A stretch of DNA of 64,000 nucleotides from Bacillota bacterium (GCA_023392535.1 JAEVYY010000008.1:62001-126000), one strand, 5' to 3'; positions 42,310-52,284 are shown, counted from the stretch's first letter. The notes: generated by a model from the sequence alone, not told the origin. Program-made: numbers and translations.

Positions 42310-43033
42310 AGCCCACTCCCCATATAGTCTTTAAATATTTAGGTTCATTGGGTACTTCTTCCATTTTTTCCCTAAGATGTCTTGCATGTACTGCTAAAGT
42401 GCCTTCTCCAATGTAATGATCGGCCCATACACATTCCATCAACTCATCCTTTGAAATAACACGACTCCTATTCTCTAACAGATATTTTAACATTTGGTAT
42501 TCCATTTCTTTTAATTTTACCTTCTCACCATTTTTGATAATCTGTCTATAATTGCAGTCCAGCTGTAATTCTTCATTTATGTCAATTATGTTATTTACAC
42601 CTGATACACGATGAGACTCTATGTTTCTTGCTGTCGATTCTATTTCTGATATTTGTGTCATACTATATTTTTCATATCTGCCTAGAATTGCTTTTACCTT
42701 AGCCAATAAAATATTTAAAGAAAATGGTTTCTTGATATAATCGTCCCCTCCAATGTTTAACGCTGTCAACACATCATCATCACTTGTTCTTGCACTTAAA
42801 AATAGAATAGGGATATCCTTTGTTTTTCGTACTTGTTTACAAAATTCAAATCCAGATTTATCGGAAAGATTAATGTCCAATAATAATAATTTTACATCTT
42901 TTTCTCCCAAAAACTGTAATCCATTTTGATATTCCGTCTCATATGCCGTCTTGATATCGAACATGGTAAAGTACTCCGCTATCGACTCTGCTATTTCTTT
43001 TTCATCATCCACGATCAGTACTTTATATTCCAT
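42296..43033 (-). CDS. OmpR-family response regulator
   Basis: 245 residues. The receiver domain has 'ILIVDDEKEIAES'-type acids (VLIVDDEKEIAESI), the phospho-Asp in 'LLLLDINLSDKSGFEF', the Thr/Ser switch in 'LFLSARTSDD' and the Lys in 'IKKPFSLNIL'. A linker of about 30 residues precedes a winged helix (about 150-245) ending 'YLKTIWGVGYVFE'. GGAGGAG precedes the ATG. It pairs with the overlapping kinase and sits downstream of the ABC/serine hydrolase genes, probable targets. Confidence 0.95.
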   Translation of the reverse strand: MEYKVLIVDDEKEIAESIAEYFTMFDIKTAYETEYQNGLQFLGEKDVKLLLLDINLSDKSGFEFCKQVRKTKDIPILFLSARTSDDDVLTALNIGGDDYIKKPFSLNILLAKVKAILGRYEKYSMTQISEIESTARNIESHRVSGVNNIIDINEELQLDCNYRQIIKNGEKVKLKEMEYQMLKYLLENRSRVISKDELMECVWADHYIGEGTLAVHARHLREKMEEVPNEPKYLKTIWGVGYVFE

Positions 43034-43107
43034 CCTTTAGCTCCTCCAGAAAACTACTTTTAAGTTTATAAATTGAGTGTAACGAAATTATTAATAAAAT
43101 TCAATAG

Positions 43108-45096
43108 CTAGCGATATGTAATGTTCATTTTACTTCCCTTTTCCCCAATAAAAGCTACCGTTCCATCTTTCGGTAAAATAACGGTATGATTACCATTCAA
43201 GATATAGGTTGAATATATGACCTCATGGTACTTGTCATATACATACACTGCTGCATTATCATCTGCTTCGATTACGACCTGCTGATTGCTCTCTTTTTCT
43301 GATATGGAGAACCAGCGAGCTCTTTTTTCTCTCTTCATTTGATAAGTAGTCGTCTGCTCTGGAAAGGGTTCCAAAACAGCTTCGTTTGCATATAAGACAC
43401 CAATATTTTTAATATCCGCATACTCAACCCCATGTTCCGAAGTCAGCTCAATATCAGAAGTATCCCGAAACAGTGCAAATGGTTCTGCATGATTTTCGTC
43501 TACAATCTTCGTGGCATTCAAAAATCCTGCATTTTCCATATACCCTTCTAAACTTCCCATTTTCATTTTAAGTATTGGGTTTGTATTCCAATTGGTAGAG
43601 GAGTACTTGTCACTCATTAGATAATAGTATTTTCCATTTCTGTTACTCCATGCCATCTCAACTCTTTTACTTATTGGATTCTCTTCCAGTTTTTTTCCAC
43701 AGGCAGATGTTCTGACTCCCATGTCAAATCCTGTATAGGCTGTGTTAGTAACGGAATAGATATATTTTTCTCCATCTACCTCCTCCCTTAACACAAGTTT
43801 TGAAATTCCATTTTTGCCTTCTCCTGCACTTGAAAAATCTCCATCCTGTAATATATTTCCCAATGATCCAACAAATGTTCCATCTCCTATATATTCGTAA
43901 AGCTGTATTACTTCCTTACCTTCTTGCACTGCTTCTATACGCATTGTGTTCTTTTCTGGGAATGCGACTGTATAAAAAGTATTCCATCCATAGTTTCCAG
44001 CAAAAGATAGATATTCTGCTTCTATCTCTTTTCGTTCCACTGCTGCGTAATGATTGGTCACCTCATCCATTGTGGTGTCTTCTTCTTTCTTTAACTCACC
44101 TTCCACTTCCAGAGCTGCAAGTAGCAAAGCATTACATACTTGCTGGTTGAATTCTGAACTTCCTCCCGAAATTAACGTTGCCGCTGCCATATCTTTATCT
44201 GGAACTACTGTCAGATTCGCATGCTGGAAACCGATATCTCCGCCTTTTGACATTGCCTGTATGCCATACCTTTGTAACTGCGGCACATGCACCTCATCCC
44301 AGCCAAGTCCAAATCCGGTTTCTCCCAAATCTGTTGGACTTGTATACCTCAGTTGTCCGTCTTCCTCTTTTCGAAAGGCTGCTTTTGATTCCTCTGATAA
44401 CAGGGAATTACTATTCTTAAGAAATAATGTTCCGAACCTGCATAAATCTTCTGTGGTGGACCACATTCCTCCACTGCTGATCACTGTACAGTTCTCAAAT
44501 GGATATTCCATACTGTGGTTCTTAAAATTACGCGCCCTCATGCCCATTTTATCAATACTCTCCAAGCTTCCTGTCCGTGACATGGAAAGAGGTGTGCAAA
44601 ATTCCTGTTCTATATACTTTGTGAAGCTCAATCCACTTACATGCTCTACCAGAAATTCAACCAGTGTAAAACCATCATTCGAATATACTGCATGCTCCCC
44701 TGGCTCAGATTTCAGAACTTCCTTCTGCATTCGTTTTAACAGGGTGTCTTTGGAGCTCGTATCTTTATCATTAAAAAGAATCATATCATCATAGTGGCAT
44801 CCCTGTAGCCCTGAGCTATGGTTCAACAACATTCGCACCGTAATCTTTTTGTACCTTTCATCTGCCATCTTGAATTCCGGGATATAGGTCGTAATTGGCT
44901 CATCAAGATCCACGAGACCTTCCTCTGCCAATTTCATAACTGCCGCTGCTCCGAACATTTTGCTGGTAGAACCGATATCATATTGATACTGTCCCGTCAA
45001 TTCCGTAGCAGGTGCCGCTTTCACCGTTGCTCCGCTGCCAAACATGATATAAGCAATCATACTAAAAATCATATAATACGTTGTTTTCTTTCTCAT
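43108..45096 (-). CDS. Exported serine hydrolase, class C beta-lactamase/PBP-like
   Basis: 662 residues with a signal peptide (about 1-27, ending GATVKAA). Active site: STSK with the nucleophile Ser at 43, 'EHAVYSNDGFTLVEFL' (YxN), and 'SKGGDIGFQH' as the third motif. Only about 15 mature residues precede the STSK, where the family usually has 50 or more (a strand pair of the core), so the N-terminus looks shortened. Residues 350-662 are an extra beta-rich domain of unknown role. Members act as peptidases or esterases on the cell surface. It is 38 bases after the permease and before the two-component genes. Confidence 0.87.
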   Translation of the reverse strand: MRKKTTYYMIFSMIAYIMFGSGATVKAAPATELTGQYQYDIGSTSKMFGAAAVMKLAEEGLVDLDEPITTYIPEFKMADERYKKITVRMLLNHSSGLQGCHYDDMILFNDKDTSSKDTLLKRMQKEVLKSEPGEHAVYSNDGFTLVEFLVEHVSGLSFTKYIEQEFCTPLSMSRTGSLESIDKMGMRARNFKNHSMEYPFENCTVISSGGMWSTTEDLCRFGTLFLKNSNSLLSEESKAAFRKEEDGQLRYTSPTDLGETGFGLGWDEVHVPQLQRYGIQAMSKGGDIGFQHANLTVVPDKDMAAATLISGGSSEFNQQVCNALLLAALEVEGELKKEEDTTMDEVTNHYAAVERKEIEAEYLSFAGNYGWNTFYTVAFPEKNTMRIEAVQEGKEVIQLYEYIGDGTFVGSLGNILQDGDFSSAGEGKNGISKLVLREEVDGEKYIYSVTNTAYTGFDMGVRTSACGKKLEENPISKRVEMAWSNRNGKYYYLMSDKYSSTNWNTNPILKMKMGSLEGYMENAGFLNATKIVDENHAEPFALFRDTSDIELTSEHGVEYADIKNIGVLYANEAVLEPFPEQTTTYQMKREKRARWFSISEKESNQQVVIEADDNAAVYVYDKYHEVIYSTYILNGNHTVILPKDGTVAFIGEKGSKMNITYR

Positions 45097-45134
45097 CTTT
45101 TTACACTCATTTCTATCTGATTTTACGAATCTAT

Positions 45135-47651
45135 TTATTCCACTAATAATTCATATACCGATATTTTTCGTATACGACTAGCTTCCAATATAGCAATGCA
45201 GAACGTAAATATAACGAGTCCCAATGCGATGCCAGATATTCTGGCGACAGGCATTGCGATATCTACATGTGCCGCCCCAATTTGTTTGAATACGATACCA
45301 AAGAGCCGGTTCCGCAATACGCCGGTTAAGAAGATCCCCATAAAAATACCTATTACGGTTGAAGGCATAAGGCTCATTGCGACCTGCATGGTCAACTGAG
45401 GTGTCGTATATCCGATTGCTTTTAAGATGCCATACTTTGTCTTTCCATTTGCAATCATCGTCTTTACCAAAAGAGTTATCATAAGTATTATTACTAATAA
45501 GGTAGTTAGCAAGACTCCTAATGAAAGATTGGAGAACGTAACCACAAATGTATTCATCGCAGCCTGCGTTCCGGCAAAAACATCGGTGATATTGGTAATC
45601 AAATACTTTCTGCTGTTTCCGGATATGATTCTGTTGTCCAGATAAATAGAGTAGTCTGCACTATCCACATCATACAATCTCATCAGTTTTGCTATTTTTT
45701 CATCTGCTATCTGTTTAATTTTTTCATATTTATCTTCGTTTTCTAGCTTTGAATCTGTCACCATGCTGCTGACAGACGTTCCAAATTTATGTTCAATGCT
45801 ACGAATTACATCAGCCGCCTGATATCCCTTTGCCAAATACACGTTCAGATAATTCGCCTTTGCATAAGGATTGATCTTTCGATATGCCTTCTCACTCATT
45901 TTTGCTACTTTTCCGAGATCATTTGTAGAATTACTCAGCCCGCAAACAACATACTCATATTGATATCCATTTGAGTCCACACATATCATATCTCCCATTT
46001 GAACATCTAACTGCTCTGCCATCACGCCACTTAATACAATTTCATTCTCATATAAGGGAAATCTTCCAGCATATACACAATCTGTTTCCAGCTGATCAAA
46101 ATTCTCATATACCGTTAAATGGATTTCCTGACTTCCCATATATACGATGGTTTCTTCTCCAGAAATGACTTTCCGTATTCCATGCATTTTTAACAATTCT
46201 TTTGAGAATTCCTCCGGATCTGTCTGTTCCGCCAAGTTTATTCCGATGTCTGAAAGTTCTTGCCCAAGGATATATAAGATATTCGATTTGTTAAATGCAA
46301 AAGTATCCTTTAGCAAAAATCCCATGAGTGTGGCAAATGTTACACCTGCAATGCAGATAGCCATCATAGCATTCTGCCTGGTAGAACGTACGAACTCTTT
46401 GCAAGCCAGATTGATATGTATATTTCCTTTTATTCGATCTAGCGGAAATCTATTTTTTTTAAATTCATGAGTCTGTAAGCCTTTTGAAAGGGCGACAATC
46501 GGTGGGTATTTATTTACCTTTCCTGCACTTTGAAAACAAATCAGTGTGATCAGAAACATAACACCAACCAGAAGCATGATACTTACCGTGAAATTAAAAC
46601 TGCTTCTCCACTTTAATCCGCTCATATCCGCAACTAAAGTTCCAACAATAGTTACAGCTTCGTAGGAACATATCGCTCCCGATACACTTCCCAATAAGGT
46701 CGTCAGAATATACTCCATTGCATATATACTGATAATTTGTTTTCCCGTATAACCAAGCGCACCCAGTGTTCCAATGGCGGTGATATTTTCGTCAATATTA
46801 TTGACGATTCGATGTCTGATTACCATAACTGTAATGATCGTAATGATAATAGCAAACCCCATGAGCATAAAAGAGGCCATATAACCCATGCTGCTATAGG
46901 CAAGTTTTGACAAATTGTAAGTAACAGAATAGGCCACTCTTGATGCCCCCGAAGTAGTAGCCTCGGAAGATATATAGCGTATGATGTCATCGTATACTTC
47001 TTCTGTCATTCTTTTATCTTTACAAGTAATTCCAAGAATTACTTGTGAACCACATTCCTGGAATAGATTTTTATAGGCTTCCTCTCCCAAATACATTTTA
47101 TAAGCTCCGACATTGCCGATTCCCATATTTGTACTTTCCGTGAACCCTGCTATCACAAAAGCATACTTACTTCCCCTGACATCTATCTCTATAGTATCTC
47201 CTAACCGGAAGCCGAAGCTTTTCATAGAATAGGGAATATAGATGGCATTTTCGATAGTACCCTCTATTCCTTCTCGTATGTGCGCCTTACAAAGCATCAT
47301 ATCTGTTGCTATATCCCAAAAATATACCGGACAGTTTATCACCCCTCCTGTGTATGGTGTTTTCATATTCTCAGAAAAAATGGCTTCTCCCAGTTCAACC
47401 TTTTTTACCCTATTATCTTTTTTTAGGAAGGTAAGATGACTATCTTTATAATTAGCAAACTTTTCTGCAATAATGATATCTGCCTCTCCCAGAATATCCG
47501 CCCTTTCATCATAAATTTTTTGAATATCCGTTAAGAGTGCGATTCCTGTATTGAGGAAAAGGGAAAGCATAAAAACTAATATTCCCAAAGAAACCGCTGC
47601 AGCCTTTCTTTTTTTTAGATTCCTAATAGCAATTCGTATTATTTTTTTCAT
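45135..47651 (-). CDS. FtsX-like ABC permease, two FtsX domains
   Basis: About 838 residues from ATG 47651 (GGGATGG upstream; the ATG at 47660 lies within the ATPase stop region). Helix 1 (about 15-40), an extracytoplasmic MacB-core-like domain, three helices around 255-375, a second extracellular part (about 440-680), and three final helices. This matches the permease of peptide or lipid efflux systems such as MacB or BceB relatives. 'GALGYTGKQIISIYAMEYIL' and 'KAIGYTTPQLTMQVAMSLMP' are the paired FtsX motifs. With the ATPase it probably pumps or removes antimicrobial or lipid compounds at the membrane. Confidence 0.92.
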   Translation of the reverse strand: MKKIIRIAIRNLKKRKAAAVSLGILVFMLSLFLNTGIALLTDIQKIYDERADILGEADIIIAEKFANYKDSHLTFLKKDNRVKKVELGEAIFSENMKTPYTGGVINCPVYFWDIATDMMLCKAHIREGIEGTIENAIYIPYSMKSFGFRLGDTIEIDVRGSKYAFVIAGFTESTNMGIGNVGAYKMYLGEEAYKNLFQECGSQVILGITCKDKRMTEEVYDDIIRYISSEATTSGASRVAYSVTYNLSKLAYSSMGYMASFMLMGFAIIITIITVMVIRHRIVNNIDENITAIGTLGALGYTGKQIISIYAMEYILTTLLGSVSGAICSYEAVTIVGTLVADMSGLKWRSSFNFTVSIMLLVGVMFLITLICFQSAGKVNKYPPIVALSKGLQTHEFKKNRFPLDRIKGNIHINLACKEFVRSTRQNAMMAICIAGVTFATLMGFLLKDTFAFNKSNILYILGQELSDIGINLAEQTDPEEFSKELLKMHGIRKVISGEETIVYMGSQEIHLTVYENFDQLETDCVYAGRFPLYENEIVLSGVMAEQLDVQMGDMICVDSNGYQYEYVVCGLSNSTNDLGKVAKMSEKAYRKINPYAKANYLNVYLAKGYQAADVIRSIEHKFGTSVSSMVTDSKLENEDKYEKIKQIADEKIAKLMRLYDVDSADYSIYLDNRIISGNSRKYLITNITDVFAGTQAAMNTFVVTFSNLSLGVLLTTLLVIILMITLLVKTMIANGKTKYGILKAIGYTTPQLTMQVAMSLMPSTVIGIFMGIFLTGVLRNRLFGIVFKQIGAAHVDIAMPVARISGIALGLVIFTFCIAILEASRIRKISVYELLVE

Positions 47652-47653
47652 GT

Positions 47654-48415
47654 CTACCATCCCATTTCATCCAGGAACAATTGTAATTGTTTCCTACGCT
47701 GTTCTTCCTTTTCCGCCTGATAGGCTTCCATCTTTAATTCTCCATGAATACACCCGTCTTTTACATAAAGGATGCGATTTCCACGAATTGCGGTTTTCAT
47801 GTCATGTGTAACCATTACAATACTCTGCCCATTTCTGTGAATGCTGCTAAAGATATCCAGCACTGCTTTTCCGGGCTTAGAATTCAGTGCCCCTGTAGGC
47901 TCATCTGCAAATACGATAGTCGGCTCATTGATCAATGCTCTTACAATTCCAATACGTTGTGCCTCTCCACCCGACATTTGGGATGGGAATTTACTCCACA
48001 TTTTTTCTTCTATTCCCACTTGTAATAGTAATTCTTTCGCCTGTTTTATCATTGCTTTCTTATTTTTACACACAAGCAAGCCACTTGTCAGAATATTATC
48101 CAAAATACTCATATTGTCCAGCAGGTGAATACTTTGAAAGACAAATCCGCAATTCTTTCGTCTGAAGACAGCCAATTGATCGTTGGTGTATGTCGAAATG
48201 TCCGTGTCATTGAAAAATACTTTTCCCATCGTAGGTTTATCCATACCGGAAAGTGCATATAGTAGCGTTGACTTCCCGCTTCCACTGCTTCCCATGATGA
48301 CAGTAAAGTCCCCATCTCTAATTTCAATATCCATATTTTTTAATACATGTTGCTGATTACCACCTGCTGAAAAACTCTTACATAATTTATCTGCTTTTAA
48401 AATAATAGAACTCAT
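47654..48415 (-). CDS. ABC transporter ATPase (MacB/LolD type)
   Basis: 253 residues. Walker A 'MGSSGSGKSTLLYAL', Q-loop 'GFVFQSIHLLDNM', signature 'QMSGGEAQRIGIVRALI', Walker B 'IVFADEPTGALNS' and 'MVTHDMKTA' (H-loop). The C-terminal extension (EAYQAEKEEQRRKQLQLFLD) is a charged helix, common in ATPases that partner FtsX permeases. AGGGAGG precedes the ATG. It is the first gene of the cluster. Confidence 0.95.
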   Translation of the reverse strand: MSSIILKADKLCKSFSAGGNQQHVLKNMDIEIRDGDFTVIMGSSGSGKSTLLYALSGMDKPTMGKVFFNDTDISTYTNDQLAVFRRKNCGFVFQSIHLLDNMSILDNILTSGLLVCKNKKAMIKQAKELLLQVGIEEKMWSKFPSQMSGGEAQRIGIVRALINEPTIVFADEPTGALNSKPGKAVLDIFSSIHRNGQSIVMVTHDMKTAIRGNRILYVKDGCIHGELKMEAYQAEKEEQRRKQLQLFLDEMGW

Positions 48416-48536
48416 CTTATACCTCCCTATTTACAATGACAGTCTAAATACATGTCATATCAGGAATAGTATAGATGAGTTCTAATGATTAGTCTTTAAT
48501 GATGTCCTACCAAATTCTTATCAATTTCTTAACACT

Positions 48537-48791
48537 TTATTTCAACCAGTACTTGATACCACTTATCTCTTTTGCTTTCGCAAAGATTTCATCTACGTGA
48601 GTCTTCAGATACGTCTCCAATTGTGCGACTTCCTCTTTGGTAAAACCACTCTGTTTCTCTATCATACCGTCTGGAACAATACCTTCCGCAAATTTTTTCC
48701 CCTTCAAATCCTCTTTTTCAAACGTGACTCTGACTATCTGTTTCTTACCTTTCTGTAACAAACACGAATAAATAAGATTTAACTCATCCAT
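48537..48791 (-). CDS. Small conserved-looking protein of unknown function
   Basis: 84 residues from ATG 48791 with AGGGGG 7 bases upstream; a TTG at 48797 is less suited. It is lysine- and glutamate-rich (pI likely near neutral), with 'LQKGKKQIVRVTFEKEDLKG' and 'GFTKEEVAQLETYLKTHVDEIF'. There is no signal peptide or membrane helix. It overlaps the end of the MATE gene by 13 bases, so it is translated with it. No family is recognised. Confidence 0.6.
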   Translation of the reverse strand: MDELNLIYSCLLQKGKKQIVRVTFEKEDLKGKKFAEGIVPDGMIEKQSGFTKEEVAQLETYLKTHVDEIFAKAKEISGIKYWLK

Positions 48792-50155
48792 ACGCAATCC
48801 CCCTTGACCGTTCCTGTTTTGTCCTTCTTATCTCCATAGCATCTGCTATAATGAATACCATTTACCATCGCACGAATGGCTTCATCTAGAAAAAGTGTAA
48901 TATAAATTCCTATCATATGCAAATGAAATATTTGTACCATTGCAAAAGAACATGCTATTACAAACGTGGATCCAACCATCTGGGAAAAAAGCATAAATCT
49001 GGTATCCTGATTAGCTCGGATTGCGCTTCCGATTATCACGTTCAAAGATTTAGGAATCATAATGATTCCAGTAATCATTAAAAAAGGGATTGTTTCACTA
49101 ATTGTTTTTATATCCTTTGTAAATATCATAAGAATTGGCTTCGTAAATAAGATAAAAATGCAGATGGCGATACCAACTATTATTAAATTTAGTCCTACGC
49201 TGACACGAAATACAATATTTGCCTTTTTTTTATCGCAAGCTCCGATTTCCTGCCCCATAATAATAAGTGTTGCCCTGGATATACCATTAAATACAGCATA
49301 AATTATTACTTCTATTCCAAATGTTAGTGTATAAATGGTTGTTGCCAAATAGCTGAATCCATTTAGAAATCGTATCAATACCAGATTTGATGCATTCCAA
49401 AGCAGGAATTCAAGCGCGGTTGGCATTCCTAATCGAATGACTCGCGCAAAAGGCCTCCATGAAAACCATAGTCTCTTTTCTTTATGTAACTGAAAAACAT
49501 CCTTCTTCCAAACAAAACAGTAAACTATCATCCCCATTGCAGAGATTAGATTAGCTACTAACGTTCCAATTGCGGCACCATCGATATACATAGGAGAAAA
49601 ACCAAAATGTCCAAAAATAAGAACCCATGAAATACAAATATTCAGAATGACCTTTAAAACGCCTGCATACATAATAGGTCTGGTATCTCCAAGTCCTTGC
49701 AGCATTGCCTGCAGGGAAGAATCAATCCCAAGTAAAAGAATATAACCGGAGCAGATCATAATATAATTTTTACTAAATGTCATAATTCTTTCATTTACCT
49801 GTAAGATATGAAGTATATCTTCAGTAAAGCTGCACCAGATAATAAAGAGAAAAATAGATAGTATGGAATTGAATAAAAGAGTACTTTTTACGTCTCCTAT
49901 CACACTCTTGGATCGTTTCTCCCCATAAAGACGGGATACAATGATTGTGATACCTGTTCCAAGTGCTACCACGCTGTCTAGTGTGGTATTCAATGGAAAT
50001 TGTGCAGCTCCAAGTGCGGATAGGTAGATAGCATCAATATTTCCTAAAAACGCTTTGTCTGTTAAGGATTGTATCTGAAACACCAGCCCCTGAACCATAA
50101 CAGGAAATGCAATTGTTAAAATACGGGCACTTATTACTCTTACCTTGTTTTCCAT
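48779..50155 (-). CDS. MATE-family multidrug efflux transporter
   Basis: 458 residues with twelve predicted helices in two repeats. The 'FPVMVQGLVFQIQSLTDKAFLG' start (here FPVMVQGLVFQIQSLTDKAF), 'GTGITIIVSRLYGE' and 'LLGIDSSLQAMLQGLGDTRP' are typical of the NorM/DinF branch. It uses a sodium or proton gradient to export cationic compounds. Its start overlaps the ROK regulator end by 16 bases, and the small protein follows, so the three form one transcript. Confidence 0.93.
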   Translation of the reverse strand: MENKVRVISARILTIAFPVMVQGLVFQIQSLTDKAFLGNIDAIYLSALGAAQFPLNTTLDSVVALGTGITIIVSRLYGEKRSKSVIGDVKSTLLFNSILSIFLFIIWCSFTEDILHILQVNERIMTFSKNYIMICSGYILLLGIDSSLQAMLQGLGDTRPIMYAGVLKVILNICISWVLIFGHFGFSPMYIDGAAIGTLVANLISAMGMIVYCFVWKKDVFQLHKEKRLWFSWRPFARVIRLGMPTALEFLLWNASNLVLIRFLNGFSYLATTIYTLTFGIEVIIYAVFNGISRATLIIMGQEIGACDKKKANIVFRVSVGLNLIIVGIAICIFILFTKPILMIFTKDIKTISETIPFLMITGIIMIPKSLNVIIGSAIRANQDTRFMLFSQMVGSTFVIACSFAMVQIFHLHMIGIYITLFLDEAIRAMVNGIHYSRCYGDKKDKTGTVKGDCVWMS

Positions 50156-51087
50156 TCTTCTACCACCATTTCCAATAAACCTCTCCGATATAGTCGATCG
50201 GCATCTTCAACCACATGCAATTGCGGTAAGCGTTCCCTTGGCAGAAAGCGCTCCAACCTTTCTCTTAATTCCTGCATTTCTTCCTCCTGCATGGTGAATC
50301 CAGATAGGGCAATATTCTCTGTATCGATCACGCAGACAATTGCTCTTATCGCTGTTGACAAATAATGAAGTGTATCCTTTTTTTTATCACAAATATTTTC
50401 CATTTCACCGGCACAGCCATGTACACCCCGAAGAAGATTGCCCTGTATCAAAATACCTGTTCCCACGCATCCATCCGTTTTGAAAATATGTGCGAGATTC
50501 TTCCATTTTTCTCTCTCGGCAGTAACAATCGTATTTACATCATTTTCAACGAATACGACTACATTTTCCAATCTTCTTTCTAATTCCTCTTTTACATTAA
50601 TATTCAATAGTCGGGGCAATATCGGTAAATGCTTAATCGTCCCATCCAGTATTACACCTGGAACGCCAAGTGCAATCACGGACAACCTTGTAAATGATTG
50701 TCTGATTCTGGTAATAATCTCTTCTAATTCTTCTATTCCAAAATTTTGATGTAACGCAATCTGCAAGTTTTGTTTTTCTTTTCCTAATGCATCTACAATC
50801 AGTATCCTCAGTGTCATATCCTCTATGTAGGCACAGACACCTGTCTCGTATTCGGCATTCAGCGCAAATTCTTCTCCCGGCCTCCCTCCATTAGAAACAG
50901 CCTCTACCATAAGTGCCTCTCCTGATCCAACTAATTCCTTTAATACCCCTGATACTGTTGGAAAGCTAAGTCCTGAAGCATTTGCTAATTCTGTTTTACC
51001 AATCTTTTCGAAGTCCCTCATCAAATTCTTAATAATTCTTCTGTTTTTAATGCGTATCTGTTCAAAATGTGCCACTTTTTCTTGCAT
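50140..51087 (-). CDS. ROK-family transcriptional regulator (NagC-like)
   Basis: 315 residues. The first 80 form a winged helix (KTELANASGLSFPTVSGVLK, SNGGRPGEEFALN). The rest is a ROK fold: 'VIALGVPGVILDGTIKHLP', 'VFVENDVNTIVTAER' (the conserved Asp region), and a shortened 'GCVGTGILIQGNLLRGVHGCAGEMENI'. The zinc and catalytic motifs are incomplete, so it is likely a sugar-sensing repressor and not a kinase. It is coupled to the MATE gene and probably autoregulates from the promoter at 51144-51172. Confidence 0.9.
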   Translation of the reverse strand: MQEKVAHFEQIRIKNRRIIKNLMRDFEKIGKTELANASGLSFPTVSGVLKELVGSGEALMVEAVSNGGRPGEEFALNAEYETGVCAYIEDMTLRILIVDALGKEKQNLQIALHQNFGIEELEEIITRIRQSFTRLSVIALGVPGVILDGTIKHLPILPRLLNINVKEELERRLENVVVFVENDVNTIVTAEREKWKNLAHIFKTDGCVGTGILIQGNLLRGVHGCAGEMENICDKKKDTLHYLSTAIRAIVCVIDTENIALSGFTMQEEEMQELRERLERFLPRERLPQLHVVEDADRLYRRGLLEMVVEEWKTR

Positions 51088-51143
51088 TTTGTTATCTCCC
51101 TTTTCTTTTTAAAATATCTTTTAAAAGTGTGCTTAAAAAGTAA

Positions 51144-51172
51144 TATATCAAAAAGTATTATAATTGTCAATA
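51144..51172 (-). promoter_or_regulatory. Sigma-A promoter of the ROK-MATE unit
   Basis: A consensus TTGACA (51172-51167), 17-base spacer, and TATATT (51149-51144) on the minus strand, about 57 bases before the ROK start codon. Confidence 0.8.
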
Positions 51173-51178
51173 GAAGTA

Positions 51179-52141
51179 TCAACTATGTCGTTTGCGAAGT
51201 TCTGCATAGGAAGATTCAAATAATGGCTTTACCCACTGATACTGACTGTCATCCTGATATTCCCTGTAAGCTCCTTCTGTCATCATGGTCAGGTATAGTA
51301 AGACATCATACCAATAAATACGCTGCATTTCCGTATCTGTTAGCTGTTCTTTTCCAAATCCCCGCAGGAAATCAATGCTTCTGGTATGTCTACGGAAACG
51401 GTCATCCATGAAAACTTCCCCCCACATAGCACGTTCCCAGTCAATAATCCCGCTCACATGTCCTTGATGAATAAAAACATTTCCTTCCCACATATCCCAA
51501 TGAACCAATACCGGTTTTGTTACTTCATCGAAGCACTTCCTGTCTGTATTTAATTCTGACAGAATATCCTGTAAAGAGTATCCGATATTAACACTTTTAG
51601 CTTCCGCATCCTGTAAGACTCTGGCAATCATAAGAGATACCGTATCAAATAACTGCTCCGTCCAATGTTCCTGATCAGCAAGTAAGCCAAATTTTTCCCC
51701 ATGTATCGATGATATTTTTTTCTCAATCACACCCAATTCGAAATCCAGCTTATGTATTTGCTCCTGTTCCAAATTCTGTTTACAGGAAAAATAACTTTGA
51801 CCCTCCATCACTTCCATAAAAAAGTAGGCACTGTCACAAATCGTACGGGAATCATCATAGAAATATACCTGTGGTACAGGAATATCCGTTTTTTCGGCAA
51901 CAAGTCTCATGGCTCCCACTTCTGCTTGCATCATGTTCACCTCATTGGATAGAAGTGCGTGCTTATCCCTCGGTGCTATTTTTAAAATCGTTTTACTCCT
52001 ATCTTCAAGTGTAATGAAATACGCAGCATTACATAGCCCCTCTGTAAGCTCCTCTGTATGTAGCGCTTTTTTCCCAGAGAATGCTTTTACTACCATTTGC
52101 TCAATTTTGCTCTCCGATAGTCTGTTCTTTGTTATCCCCAT
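51179..52141 (-). CDS. Aminoglycoside phosphotransferase-family kinase
   Basis: 320 residues. The protein-kinase-like fold shows 'VHWDMWEGNVFIHQGHVSG' with the catalytic loop Asp and Asn (HxDxxxxN) and 'GIIDWERAMWGEVFMDDRF' with the metal-binding Asp; the N-lobe has 'KTILKIAPRDKHALLSNEV' with the ATP Lys. Members phosphorylate aminoglycosides, macrolides, choline, or other small molecules; the sequence does not resolve which. GGAGGAA precedes the ATG. A 143-base gap separates it from folA. It has no visible terminator. Confidence 0.88.
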   Translation of the reverse strand: MGITKNRLSESKIEQMVVKAFSGKKALHTEELTEGLCNAAYFITLEDRSKTILKIAPRDKHALLSNEVNMMQAEVGAMRLVAEKTDIPVPQVYFYDDSRTICDSAYFFMEVMEGQSYFSCKQNLEQEQIHKLDFELGVIEKKISSIHGEKFGLLADQEHWTEQLFDTVSLMIARVLQDAEAKSVNIGYSLQDILSELNTDRKCFDEVTKPVLVHWDMWEGNVFIHQGHVSGIIDWERAMWGEVFMDDRFRRHTRSIDFLRGFGKEQLTDTEMQRIYWYDVLLYLTMMTEGAYREYQDDSQYQWVKPLFESSYAELRKRHS

Positions 52142-52284
52142 GTTTCCATTCCTCCAATACCGTATTATTAAGTTACATAAGAGCTCTTTTCATCCATCAG
52201 GGTACACATAGCAAGATTTAATTTCATGTGCATTTTACTACTGAAACATTCACTGGGTTTCATCATCTTACTTACACCAATACC

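Noticed and set aside
44054..44794. 246-codon open frame on the plus strand
   Set aside because: It lies wholly antisense to the serine hydrolase gene, has no ribosome site, and its translation is low-complexity Ser/Pro/Leu typical of a shadow frame.
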